Below, in pieces: positions 6,243 through 12,262 of a DNA stretch of 12,262 nucleotides. A program made the position numbers and the translations under genes. Each line of letters starts with the position of its first letter. Positions within the stretch are counted from its first letter, which is position 1. The notes beneath the pieces are model-generated. The model was given only the letters and a program-made list of their open reading frames with translations. It did not search any database and was not told the DNA's origin. The DNA is from Christensenella sp. UBA5394 (GTDB lineage Bacteria; Bacillota; Clostridia; Christensenellales; CAG-138): assembly GCA_002409725.1 (NCBI GenBank), contig DHOI01000014.1, positions 26,269 through 38,530 on the forward strand. Reading direction: 5' to 3'.

Positions 6243-7772
6243 ATGGCACAATATGTAGTTGAGATGAACCGAATATCCAAGGGCTTCCCTGGCGTGCAGG
6301 CGCTGGATGAGGTGGATTTTCGCGCATCGGCGGGCGAGGTTATGGCCCTTCTGGGCGAAAACGGGGCCGGCAAATCCACGCTGGTCAAAATCCTTTCCGG
6401 CGTTTACATCCGTGATAGCGGCAGCATCCGCATTTTCGGCAAGGAAGTCAAGGGCGACCTGACCCCGACCACGGCCAGGGAGGCGGGGATCGCCATCATC
6501 CATCAGGAGCTGAACATGTGCCCCCACCTCACTGTGGCGGAAAACATTTTCTTAGGCCGCGAGCGCAGCAAGGGCGCGGTGCTTTCCAACCGGGAGATGT
6601 ATGCGGAATCCAAAGCCATCCTAGACAAGCTCAAGATCCGCATTGACCCGGATACCGTGGTGGGCGATCTGGCCGTTTCCAAGCAGCAGATGGTGGAGAT
6701 CGCCAAGGCCCTCTCTACAGACGCCCGCATCCTCATCATGGATGAGCCCACCAGCGCCCTCACCAGCAAGGAGATCGAGGAGCTGTTCGCCATCATCCGC
6801 CAGTTAAAGGCGGAGGGTCGCAGCATCATCTACATCTCCCATAGGCTGGAGGAGCTGCGCCACATCGTGGATCAGGTCACCATCATGCGGGATGGCCGCT
6901 TCATATTGGAATCCGCCTTCAAGGATATCTCCATGGAGAACATTATCTCCAACATGGTGGGCCGGGAGATCAAAAATAAATTCCCCCGCGTGGAATGCTC
7001 CCCCGGCGAGATGCTGCTGGAAGTCAAAAACCTAAGCGCCGGGCGCATGGTGCGGGATGTGAGCTTCTCCCTGCGTGCAGGCGAGATCGTGGGCGTGGCC
7101 GGCCTCATGGGGGCGGGCCGCACGGAGATGACCCGCGCCCTCTTCGGGGTGGATCATAAGGAGAGCGGCGAGATCCGCCTTAGCGGCAAGCCTATCGCCA
7201 TCAACAAGCCTATGGACGCCATCCGAGAGGGCATCGTGCTCGCCCCGGAAGACCGCAAAAAGGACGGGCTTTGCACCAACCTTTCCGTGCGGGAGAACAT
7301 CGCCCTGCCCAACCTCGATATCCTCTGCGATAGGCTCAGTGTGGTCAACCGCAAAAAAGAGGCGGCCATGGTGGAAAAAGCCACGGCGAATCTCACCATC
7401 CGCATGCCCAACGCCGATGTGGATGCGGCCAGCCTTTCGGGCGGCAACCAGCAAAAGGTGGTGGTCGCCAAATGGCTTGCCGGGAACAGCAAAGTGGTCG
7501 TTTTCGACGAGCCTACCCGGGGCATCGACGTGGCGGCCAAAGTGGAGATTTACAACCTGATGAACCAGCTCAAGCAGCAGGGCATCGGCGTGCTCTTCAC
7601 CTCCTCGGAAATGCCGGAGGTGCTGGGTATCGCTGACCGCGTGCTGGTGATGTGCGACGGCCGTATCACAGGCGAGCTGCCCATCGGGGAAGCCACCCAA
7701 AATAAAATCTTGGAACTCGCCACCCGCTTTGAGAACAAGCTGGAAGGCGAGCGGGAAGTTCAGCAAGCATAA
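6243..7772 (+). CDS. Sugar ABC transporter ATPase (RbsA/MglA-like, CUT2 family)
   Basis: The 509-residue cytoplasmic protein has two fused ATPase domains and should energise the permease encoded next. Domain 1 is complete: Walker A GENGAGKST (38-46), signature-like LAVSKQQMVEIAKAL (from 143), Walker B ILIMDEPTSAL (163-173; D167, E168) and ISHRLEEL after it. Domain 2 has the usual CUT2 peculiarity of a degenerate P-loop, GLMGAGRTE (287-295), with a good signature LSGGNQQKVVVAKWL (from 398) and Walker B VVVFDEPTRGID (D422, E423). The length matches the family. The start at 6243 has AGGGG about 8 nt upstream. The permease starts 11 nt after its stop, behind an AAGGAG. Compared with the dead paralogue at 4733 it is the functional copy. 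The substrate cannot be read from this gene; the nearby isomerase suggests a pentose or hexose aldose. Confidence 0.95.
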   Translation: MAQYVVEMNRISKGFPGVQALDEVDFRASAGEVMALLGENGAGKSTLVKILSGVYIRDSGSIRIFGKEVKGDLTPTTAREAGIAIIHQELNMCPHLTVAENIFLGRERSKGAVLSNREMYAESKAILDKLKIRIDPDTVVGDLAVSKQQMVEIAKALSTDARILIMDEPTSALTSKEIEELFAIIRQLKAEGRSIIYISHRLEELRHIVDQVTIMRDGRFILESAFKDISMENIISNMVGREIKNKFPRVECSPGEMLLEVKNLSAGRMVRDVSFSLRAGEIVGVAGLMGAGRTEMTRALFGVDHKESGEIRLSGKPIAINKPMDAIREGIVLAPEDRKKDGLCTNLSVRENIALPNLDILCDRLSVVNRKKEAAMVEKATANLTIRMPNADVDAASLSGGNQQKVVVAKWLAGNSKVVVFDEPTRGIDVAAKVEIYNLMNQLKQQGIGVLFTSSEMPEVLGIADRVLVMCDGRITGELPIGEATQNKILELATRFENKLEGEREVQQA

Positions 7773-7783
7773 AAGGAGCAGTC

Positions 7784-8803
7784 ATGGAAAAGCAAGCAAC
7801 GAAACGAGCCAATCCCTTCAGGCGGCTGATGGCCATACGGGGTATGGGCCAGGTGGTGACCGTGGGCGCGGGCCTGTTGGTTCTGTGCGCCGTGTTTGGC
7901 GTGATCAACGAAAACTTCGTATCCAAGGCCAACGTCACCAATCTTTTACGGCAGATCGCCCCCATTTTGCTCATCGGCATCGCCCAGAGCTTTGTGCTCA
8001 TCACCGGCAATATCGACCTTTCCATCGGCTCGGTGGTGGGCATGAGCACCATGATCGCGGCCACGCTGATGTCCCGGGGTATCCTCGGCCCCGTGCCCGC
8101 CATATTGGTCACCCTGCTCTGCTGCCTGGTGGTGGGCGTAACAAACGGCTTCCTGGTGGCCCAGTGCAAGCTGCCCCCCTTTATCGCCACCCTGGGCACC
8201 ATGACCATTGCCCGCGGCATCGCCCAGATCGTTAACAACAATTATAATACCGACTCCATCATGAAGTTCTACCCGGAGTCGGCGCAAACCTTCAAAGACC
8301 TGCTCTATTATGGCAAAACGCTGGGTGTGTATAACGGCATCCTCATCGCGGTGGTGCTGTGGGTGGTTTTCAACTTCATCCTTAGCAAAACCCGCACAGG
8401 CCGCCACATCTACGCCGTGGGCAGCAACATCGAAGCGGCCCGCCTTTCCGGCGTGAACATCACCACGACCACCATCAAGGCCTATGCCATCAGCGCTTTC
8501 TGCTCCTGCGTGGTGGGCCTGATCACCTGCGCCACCGTAGGCCAGGGCACCATGGACGCGGGCAACGGCTACGAGCTTTACGCGGTGGCGGCCAGCGTGA
8601 TCGGCGGCGTGTCCACCCTGGGCGGCCAGGGCATTCTGCTGGGCACGGTGATCGGCGCCGCAGTGTGGGGCGTTTTGCAAAACGGCCTGCAATTCGCGGG
8701 TGCGCCCGTAGCGTTGCGTAACATCGTGGTGGGCGTGATCGTGGTGCTCTCCGTGCTCATGGATGTGGTGGTGCGCAAAGGGCACAAAAAGAAAAAGGCT
8801 TAG
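7784..8803 (+). CDS. Sugar ABC transporter permease (RbsC-like, CUT2 family)
   Basis: The 339-residue polytopic membrane protein forms the import channel for the sugar, probably as a homodimer driven by the preceding ATPase. Family signatures visible are ITGNIDLSIGS (73-83), LPPFIATLGTMTIARG, GRHIYAVGSNIEAARLSG (206-223, the cytoplasmic loop that contacts the ATPase) and the C-terminal AVAASVIGGVSTLGGQG. Most of the rest is hydrophobic helix, roughly 8-10 segments, with a basic tail (RKGHKKKKA). ATG 7784 lies 7 nt after an AAGGAG. The length is typical. The binding-protein gene follows after 47 nt with its own strong ribosome-binding site. Confidence 0.95.
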   Translation: MEKQATKRANPFRRLMAIRGMGQVVTVGAGLLVLCAVFGVINENFVSKANVTNLLRQIAPILLIGIAQSFVLITGNIDLSIGSVVGMSTMIAATLMSRGILGPVPAILVTLLCCLVVGVTNGFLVAQCKLPPFIATLGTMTIARGIAQIVNNNYNTDSIMKFYPESAQTFKDLLYYGKTLGVYNGILIAVVLWVVFNFILSKTRTGRHIYAVGSNIEAARLSGVNITTTTIKAYAISAFCSCVVGLITCATVGQGTMDAGNGYELYAVAASVIGGVSTLGGQGILLGTVIGAAVWGVLQNGLQFAGAPVALRNIVVGVIVVLSVLMDVVVRKGHKKKKA

Positions 8804-8850
8804 GCACGGGAGACTGCGCCTTGGTAAATAAACCATCAGGAGGAAACGAC

Positions 8851-9780
8851 ATGAAGAAGGCATTGACTATTTTGCTAGCCCTGGCGATGGTAGCCGGCCT
8901 GTTCGCAGGCTGCCAGAGCGCCGCCCCCGCCGCATCCGGCGGTGAGACCTACAAGGTGTTCCTCATCACCATGGATCAAATGGACCAATACTGGACCAAC
9001 ATCGACGCGGGCTGCAAAAAGGCCGCCGCAGAACTTGGCAATGTGGAATATCAATGGACCGCGCCGGACGTGAAGGACGACGCCAAGCAGATCGAAATGA
9101 TCAACAACGCCGTGGCCAATGGCGCAAAAGCCATCCTTTTGGCCGCGAACGGACCGGAGGCTGTGAACGACGCCCTCAAGGAAGCTTCTGCAGCGGGCGT
9201 ACAGATCGTATACGTGGATTCCCCCGCCACCTTCGAGCCCTCCGTGCAGACCCTCTCCACGGACAACCAGGCCGCCGGCAAGACCGCGGGCGAAACCATG
9301 ATCAAAGCCCTCTCCGATAAAGGCGTTACCTCGGGCAAGATCGGCGTGGTCAGCGTGAATGCCTCCACCGATTCCACTGCCAAGCGCGACGCGGGCTTCC
9401 GTTCCGCCTTCGAGGGCACTGCTTTCGAATTGCAGGAGACCCAGTATTGCGATGGCGACGCGGCCAAGAGCAAAGATGCCGCCTCCGCCTTCATCGTGGA
9501 TGGCTGCGTGGGCATCTTTGGCGCGAACGAAGGCAGCGCCGTGGGCGTGGGCAACGCCATCCAGGAAGCCGGCAAGGATGTGGTGGGCATCGGCTTCGAC
9601 AATTCCGATAACATCAAAGAGCTGATCCTGGGCGGCTACCTGCTGGCTACCATGGTGCAAAACCCCGATGTGATGGGCTATGGCGGGCTCAAAACAGCCG
9701 TCGCCGCCCTACAGGGTACAGCGCCCGACCAGAAGGTGATCGATACCGGCGTATCCGTGGTCACCAAAGATACCCTGTAA
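8851..9780 (+). CDS. Sugar-binding lipoprotein of the ABC transporter (RbsB-like, Peripla_BP_4)
   Basis: The 309-residue extracellular binding protein captures the sugar and delivers it to the permease. It has a lipoprotein signal peptide with lipobox LFAGC, so C21 is the lipidated residue, then a short Ala/Ser/Pro linker and a two-lobed type I periplasmic-binding fold (about 36-305). Typical segments are YKVFLITMDQMDQYWTNIDAG, ANGAKAILLAANGPEA, IVYVDSPA, GKIGVVSVNAS and VVGIGFDNSD. I chose ATG 8851, not the in-frame TTG at 8821, because AGGAGG sits 7-8 nt upstream and the lipoprotein signal begins there. It is the last gene before the hairpin at 9803. The strong ribosome-binding site fits the high copy number binding proteins usually need. 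Confidence 0.95.
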   Translation: MKKALTILLALAMVAGLFAGCQSAAPAASGGETYKVFLITMDQMDQYWTNIDAGCKKAAAELGNVEYQWTAPDVKDDAKQIEMINNAVANGAKAILLAANGPEAVNDALKEASAAGVQIVYVDSPATFEPSVQTLSTDNQAAGKTAGETMIKALSDKGVTSGKIGVVSVNASTDSTAKRDAGFRSAFEGTAFELQETQYCDGDAAKSKDAASAFIVDGCVGIFGANEGSAVGVGNAIQEAGKDVVGIGFDNSDNIKELILGGYLLATMVQNPDVMGYGGLKTAVAALQGTAPDQKVIDTGVSVVTKDTL

Positions 9781-9802
9781 GCCGCGATACCATCCTCCTG
9801 GG

Positions 9803-9827
9803 GGGGGCGCTTTGCGCCCCCTTGTTT
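9803..9827 (+). terminator. Hairpin terminator after the binding-protein gene
   Basis: GGGGGCGC (9803-9810) and GCGCCCCC (9814-9821) form an 8-bp stem with a TTT loop, followed by TTGTTT. The tail is short and interrupted, so read-through is likely. It may attenuate expression of the downstream kinase and isomerase relative to the transporter. The TTGTTT tail doubles as the -35 of the next promoter. Confidence 0.65.
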
Positions 9828-9850
9828 ATAGAAGCCGAAAATGCTATGAT
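9822..9850 (+). promoter_or_regulatory. Promoter of the kinase-isomerase operon
   Basis: TTGTTT (9822-9827), exactly 17 nt, then TATGAT (9845-9850), with an extended -10 TGC at 9842-9844. The TGCTATGAT block is identical to that of the transporter promoter at 6157-6165, consistent with shared control. The predicted transcript start near 9857 leaves a short leader with AGAGG (9859-9863) ahead of ATG 9872. Confidence 0.55.
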
Positions 9851-9871
9851 TTGCAAAAAGAGGCAAATGTT

Positions 9872-11144
9872 ATGATGACCATCGGCCTGGATATCGGCAC
9901 CACGTCCCTTTGCGCCCTGCTGCTCGATTGCGAAACGGGCGGGGTGGTTTCCGTTCTGACCCGCCCCAATACCGGGGCTGCCGTGCAGGACCCGGCGGCC
10001 ATCCTCGCGGCCTGCCTGGAGATGTGCGGCGCGCTGCGGCAAAAGGGGCGCATTGGGGGCCTCGGCATCTCCGGCCAGATGCACGGTGGGCTTTACCTCG
10101 ATGAACAGGGCGGGCCCCTGAGCCCGCTTTACACCTGGCAATATGGCGGCGACGCCCGGGCGAAAACCCTAAGCCGCATCAGCGGCTATCCAATGGCCCG
10201 GGGCTACGGCCTATCAACCATTTGGCAGCATAAAGAAGAAGACGCTCTGCCCTCCGGCGCCCGTAGCTTTTGCACCATCGGCGATTATGTGGCAATGGCG
10301 CTTTGCGGGGAGTACGTGCCCCGCATGCACGCCAGCCTAGCCCAGAGCATGGGTATGTTTGATATGGCCGCCGGGCTCTTCGACGAGGCGGCCCTTAGGG
10401 CGGCAGGCATCCCAGCGACGCTTTTGCCGGAGCTGGTTGCCGAAGGCCCGTTGGGGACCTGGGATGGAATACCGGTTTTCTGCGCCGTGGGGGATAACCA
10501 GGCCACCGTGTTCGGCACGCTGGGCGGCAATGCCGGGGCGCTGGTGAATATCGGCACGGGCGCGCAGGTCTCCGTTTGCGGCCAAAACGCGCCTACGGAG
10601 GCGCGGCCCTATCTTTATGGCCGGACGCTTTATGTGGGCGCCGCCCTCTGCGGCGGCAGGGCTTTTGCCCTTTTGCGGGATTTCTTTGCCGCCTCCGCAG
10701 CCATGATGGGCTTGCAGCCCCCAGCGGATCTTTACGAGCGGATGGTAGAAGCCGCTCTGAAAGCGGCGGATGAACCGCCCCTAGCGGTAGACGCGCGATT
10801 TTGTGGTACCCGGGAGCAGCCAGCCCGGCCTGCGGGGCGGGGTGCGCGGCCTCGGCGTGGATAACTTCACGCCCGGCAGTTTGGCCCGGGGCCTGCTTGC
10901 AGGCATAGCGGAAGAGCTCGCACCCATGCTGCCGCCGGATTTCCAGGGCGAGTTGGTGGGCGGTGGCAACGCTCTGCGCAAAAACCCCTTGCTGCGCGCC
11001 ATCTTGGAGGAACGCCTGGACTGGCCTCTGCGCCTGACCCGTTGCCCGGAGGAAGCGGCCTTCGGCGCGGCCCTTTTGGGCGCGCTGGCGGGCGGCGTCT
11101 TTGCGGATATGGCCGCGGCCGGGCAGCTGGTACAATATGAGTAA
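9872..11144 (+). pseudogene. FGGY-family sugar kinase (sedoheptulokinase/xylulokinase-like), frameshifted
   Basis: The gene encodes a carbohydrate kinase that would phosphorylate a ketose. The first frame (9872-10864) has the phosphate-binding GLDIGTTS (D7), GISGQMHG (65-72), YTWQ, the catalytic-base motif GDNQ (D208), NIGTGAQ and FCGTREQP. It then runs into TAA at 10862-10864. The second frame (open to 11144) continues with GLRGGVRGLGVDNFTPG, LVGGGNALRKNP and PEEAAFGAALLGA. Both halves are well conserved and join exactly if one copy of the tandem CAGC CAGC (10817-10824) is removed, giving TREQPGLRGG and a 422-residue protein. So the break is a single recent event, a real mutation or a sequence error. 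The truncated product would lack the C-terminal adenine-binding part and should be inactive. FCGTR..P.LRG and DNFTPG resemble sedoheptulokinase most, though xylulose would suit the neighbouring isomerase. ATG 9875 is an equally possible start. Confidence 0.85.
10817..10824 (+). repeat. 4-bp tandem duplication causing the kinase frameshift
   Basis: CAGCCAGC is two head-to-tail copies of CAGC. The reading frame upstream ends at TAA 10862-10864. With one copy deleted, GAG CAG CCC GGC CTG CGG reads E-Q-P-G-L-R and rejoins the conserved C-terminal frame. There are only two units, so this is not an obvious phase-variation tract. Confidence 0.85.
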
Positions 11145-11160
11145 AAAGGAGAGATGCGAG

Positions 11161-11850
11161 ATGAAACGATCCCAAATCAACCGGGCGATCCGCCGCATGG
11201 AGGAAATGGCCAAGGCCTGCGGCTTTGCCCTGCCGCCCTTTTGCGGCTGGACGCCTGCACAATGGGCCGACAAGGGCCATGAATATGACGAGATACGCGA
11301 GAATATGCTGGGCTGGGATGTGACGGATTATGGCGAGGGCCGCTTTGACGAGCTCGGCTTTTCCCTTATCACCCTGCGTAACGGCAACTACGATAAGCGG
11401 GAGAAATACCCCAAGCCCTATGCCGAAAAGCTGCTGTATATCGAGGAAGCCCAGTATTCGCCCATGCACTTCCATTGGTCCAAAATGGAGGATATCATCA
11501 ACCGGGGCGGCGGCAACATCCTCATCAAGGTCTATAACGCCACACCGGATGAAACGGGCTTTTTGGATACGGATGTGCGCATTTGCAGCGACGGGCGGGA
11601 ATATTATGTGCCTGCGGGCTCCCAGGTGCGCCTTTGCCCTGGGGAGAGCATCAGCATCTATCCACGCATGTATCATGACTTTACCGTGGAAAAGGGCACG
11701 GGCGCGGTGCTGCTGGGCGAGGTCTCCATGTGCAACGACGACATGAACGACAACCGCTTTCACCAGCCGCTGGGCCGCTTCTCCAGCGTGGAGGAGGATG
11801 AGCTCCCTTATCGTTTGCTCTGCAACGAATACCCGCTTGCGAAAGATTGA
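11161..11850 (+). CDS. D-lyxose isomerase-like sugar isomerase (D-lyx_isomer, cupin fold)
   Basis: The 229-residue cytoplasmic enzyme matches the D-lyxose isomerase family in length and motifs. Characterised members interconvert D-lyxose and D-xylulose, and often D-mannose and D-fructose, using a divalent metal. The cupin metal ligands are visible as H103, H105 and E110 in MHFHWSKMEDI and H172 in PRMYHDF. Other family-like stretches are GWDVTDYGEGRFDELG, YAEKLLYIEEAQYSPMHFHW and GEVSMCNDD. I chose ATG 11161 because AAAAAGGAGAG lies just upstream; the in-frame ATG at 11101 is inside the kinase gene. It follows the kinase by 16 nt and ends before a strong terminator, so the two are one operon. 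Together they give an aldose to ketose to ketose-phosphate route. Its position beside a CUT2 importer suggests lyxose, mannose or a related sugar as substrate; which one is not shown. Confidence 0.9.
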   Translation: MKRSQINRAIRRMEEMAKACGFALPPFCGWTPAQWADKGHEYDEIRENMLGWDVTDYGEGRFDELGFSLITLRNGNYDKREKYPKPYAEKLLYIEEAQYSPMHFHWSKMEDIINRGGGNILIKVYNATPDETGFLDTDVRICSDGREYYVPAGSQVRLCPGESISIYPRMYHDFTVEKGTGAVLLGEVSMCNDDMNDNRFHQPLGRFSSVEEDELPYRLLCNEYPLAKD

Positions 11851-11865
11851 CATATTGGTATCCCT

Positions 11866-11893
11866 GCCCGGCCACCTATGGCCGGGCCTTTTT
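11866..11893 (+). terminator. Strong intrinsic terminator after the isomerase gene
   Basis: GCCCGGCC (11866-11873) pairs perfectly with GGCCGGGC (11880-11887) across ACCTAT, followed by CTTTTT. It lies 16 nt after the isomerase stop codon and closes the catabolic operon. Confidence 0.9.
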
Positions 11894-11903
11894 GTTTATG
11901 AAC

Positions 11904-11924
11904 TTTTATCGATAAACGATAAAA
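11904..11924. promoter_or_regulatory. Palindromic operator candidate upstream of the DUF2975-like gene
   Basis: TTTTATCG (11904-11911) and CGATAAAA (11917-11924) are perfect 8-bp arms around ATAAA. It ends 5 bp before the -35 at 11930. DUF2975 genes commonly sit next to a small Cro/C1-type regulator, which may lie just beyond the window and bind here. Confidence 0.55.
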
Positions 11925-11929
11925 ATATG

Positions 11930-11958
11930 TTGTATCTCAATAAGGATTAGGATATTAT
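11930..11958 (+). promoter_or_regulatory. Promoter of the DUF2975-like gene
   Basis: TTGTAT (11930-11935), a 17-nt spacer and TATTAT (11953-11958) make a good sigma-A type promoter. The region is AT-rich in an otherwise GC-rich window. The perfect AGGAGGTG ribosome-binding site at 11964-11971 follows before ATG 11978. Confidence 0.6.
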
Positions 11959-11977
11959 AAGGCAGGAGGTGAAAAAT

Positions 11978-12262
11978 ATGGAACCGAAAACCCTATCCTG
12001 GCTCACCCGGGTGCTGCTCTATGCCGTGTGCGCGTTGGTGGCGCTGCTCATCGGAGGGCTGTATGCATCGGCCGATCTGCGGCAGGCCTTTTTACTGGCC
12101 TATGGGGTGAGCGGCCCTGGCCGGTCGTGGACGGTGATGGCCTTCCTCACGGCCATGGGGGCTATGGCCCTGTGGATCCTGGCGGAGTTGATCGGCGTGC
12201 TGCGCAGCGTGGATACGGATCCTTTTGTGGAGCGCAATGTGCGGGCCTTTTTCCGCATGGGC
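11978..12262 (+). CDS. DUF2975-like membrane protein, N-terminal part (3' partial)
   Basis: The first 95 residues run off the window edge in frame. There is a first membrane helix (about 9-29), a short outer loop, and a second helix (about 52-75), then LRSVDTDPFVERNVRAFFRMG. DPFVERNVR resembles the conserved D.PF...N...L..IG motif of the DUF2975 family, small four-helix membrane proteins of unknown function. These are usually paired with a Cro/C1-type helix-turn-helix regulator. ATG 11978 follows AGGAGGTG by 6 nt. The strong terminator before it and its own promoter and palindrome show that it is separate from the sugar locus. The family call rests on the one motif and the topology. Confidence 0.7.
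   Translation, partial: MEPKTLSWLTRVLLYAVCALVALLIGGLYASADLRQAFLLAYGVSGPGRSWTVMAFLTAMGAMALWILAELIGVLRSVDTDPFVERNVRAFFRMG

Noticed and set aside
8821..8850. Upstream TTG start for the binding protein
   Set aside because: The lipoprotein signal and the AGGAGG spacing both fix the start at ATG 8851.
7946..8863. 305-codon open frame on the minus strand across the permease gene
   Set aside because: It is antisense to a clear permease. Its product is rich in His, Ala and Gly with no domain, as expected from GC-rich codon periodicity.
8875..9660. 261-codon open frame on the minus strand across the binding-protein gene
   Set aside because: A shadow of the RbsB-like gene. The low-complexity His/Gly/Ala product has no supporting ribosome-binding site or context.
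9812..9871. Upstream start for the kinase
   Set aside because: This stretch is terminator and promoter sequence. The FGGY start motif TIGLDIGTTS begins right after ATG 9872.
10817..10864. Programmed frameshifting or a phase-variation tract in the kinase
   Set aside because: There is no slippery heptamer and only two CAGC units, so a simple duplication or sequence error is more likely.
10803..11144. A separate 113-residue gene
   Set aside because: It is the C-terminal part of the frameshifted FGGY kinase. Its first residues are out-of-frame kinase sequence with no ribosome-binding site.
1..12262. CRISPR arrays, tRNA or rRNA genes, riboswitches
   Set aside because: I saw no regularly spaced repeats, tRNA-like cloverleaf or recognisable riboswitch core on either strand. 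A covariance-model scan would be needed to exclude small RNAs.

Overview
The window looks like GC-rich DNA from an anaerobic, gut-type Bacillota (Clostridia). This rests on a dockerin/cohesin pair, a YesN/YesM-type two-component system, a CUT2-family sugar ABC transporter, strong AGGAGG ribosome-binding sites and a DUF2975-type gene. The species cannot be named from the sequence.

Layout. (1) 1-1375: the last 44 codons of a dockerin-ending protein, then a secreted, membrane-anchored cohesin protein. (2) 1376-2065: no intact gene. It holds a decayed IS481-family transposase on the minus strand (about 1378-1816) and a GC-rich promoter region with two hairpins. (3) 2066-6112: a tightly packed operon of an AraC-type response regulator, a histidine kinase with almost no extracellular part, and a 459-residue RbsA-like protein that has lost the ATP-binding and catalytic motifs in both halves. 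(4) 6137-9827: a promoter, then a working-looking CUT2 sugar transporter (double ATPase, permease, lipoprotein binding protein) ending at a hairpin terminator. (5) 9822-11893: a second promoter with the same extended -10, a sedoheptulokinase/xylulokinase-like FGGY kinase broken by a 4-bp tandem duplication, a D-lyxose isomerase-like enzyme and a strong terminator. (6) 11904-12262: a palindromic operator candidate, a promoter and the start of a DUF2975-like membrane protein.

Regions 3-5 read as one functional unit. A two-component system would control import of a pentose or related sugar, isomerisation of the aldose to a ketose (lyxose to xylulose in characterised relatives), and phosphorylation of the ketose. 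The unusual part is the catalytically dead RbsA paralogue translationally coupled to a kinase that lacks a sensor domain. This suggests the transporter itself, or a decoy ATPase subunit, reports sugar status to the kinase. The kinase frameshift means the present copy of the pathway may be blocked at phosphorylation unless the duplication is a sequence error or another kinase substitutes.
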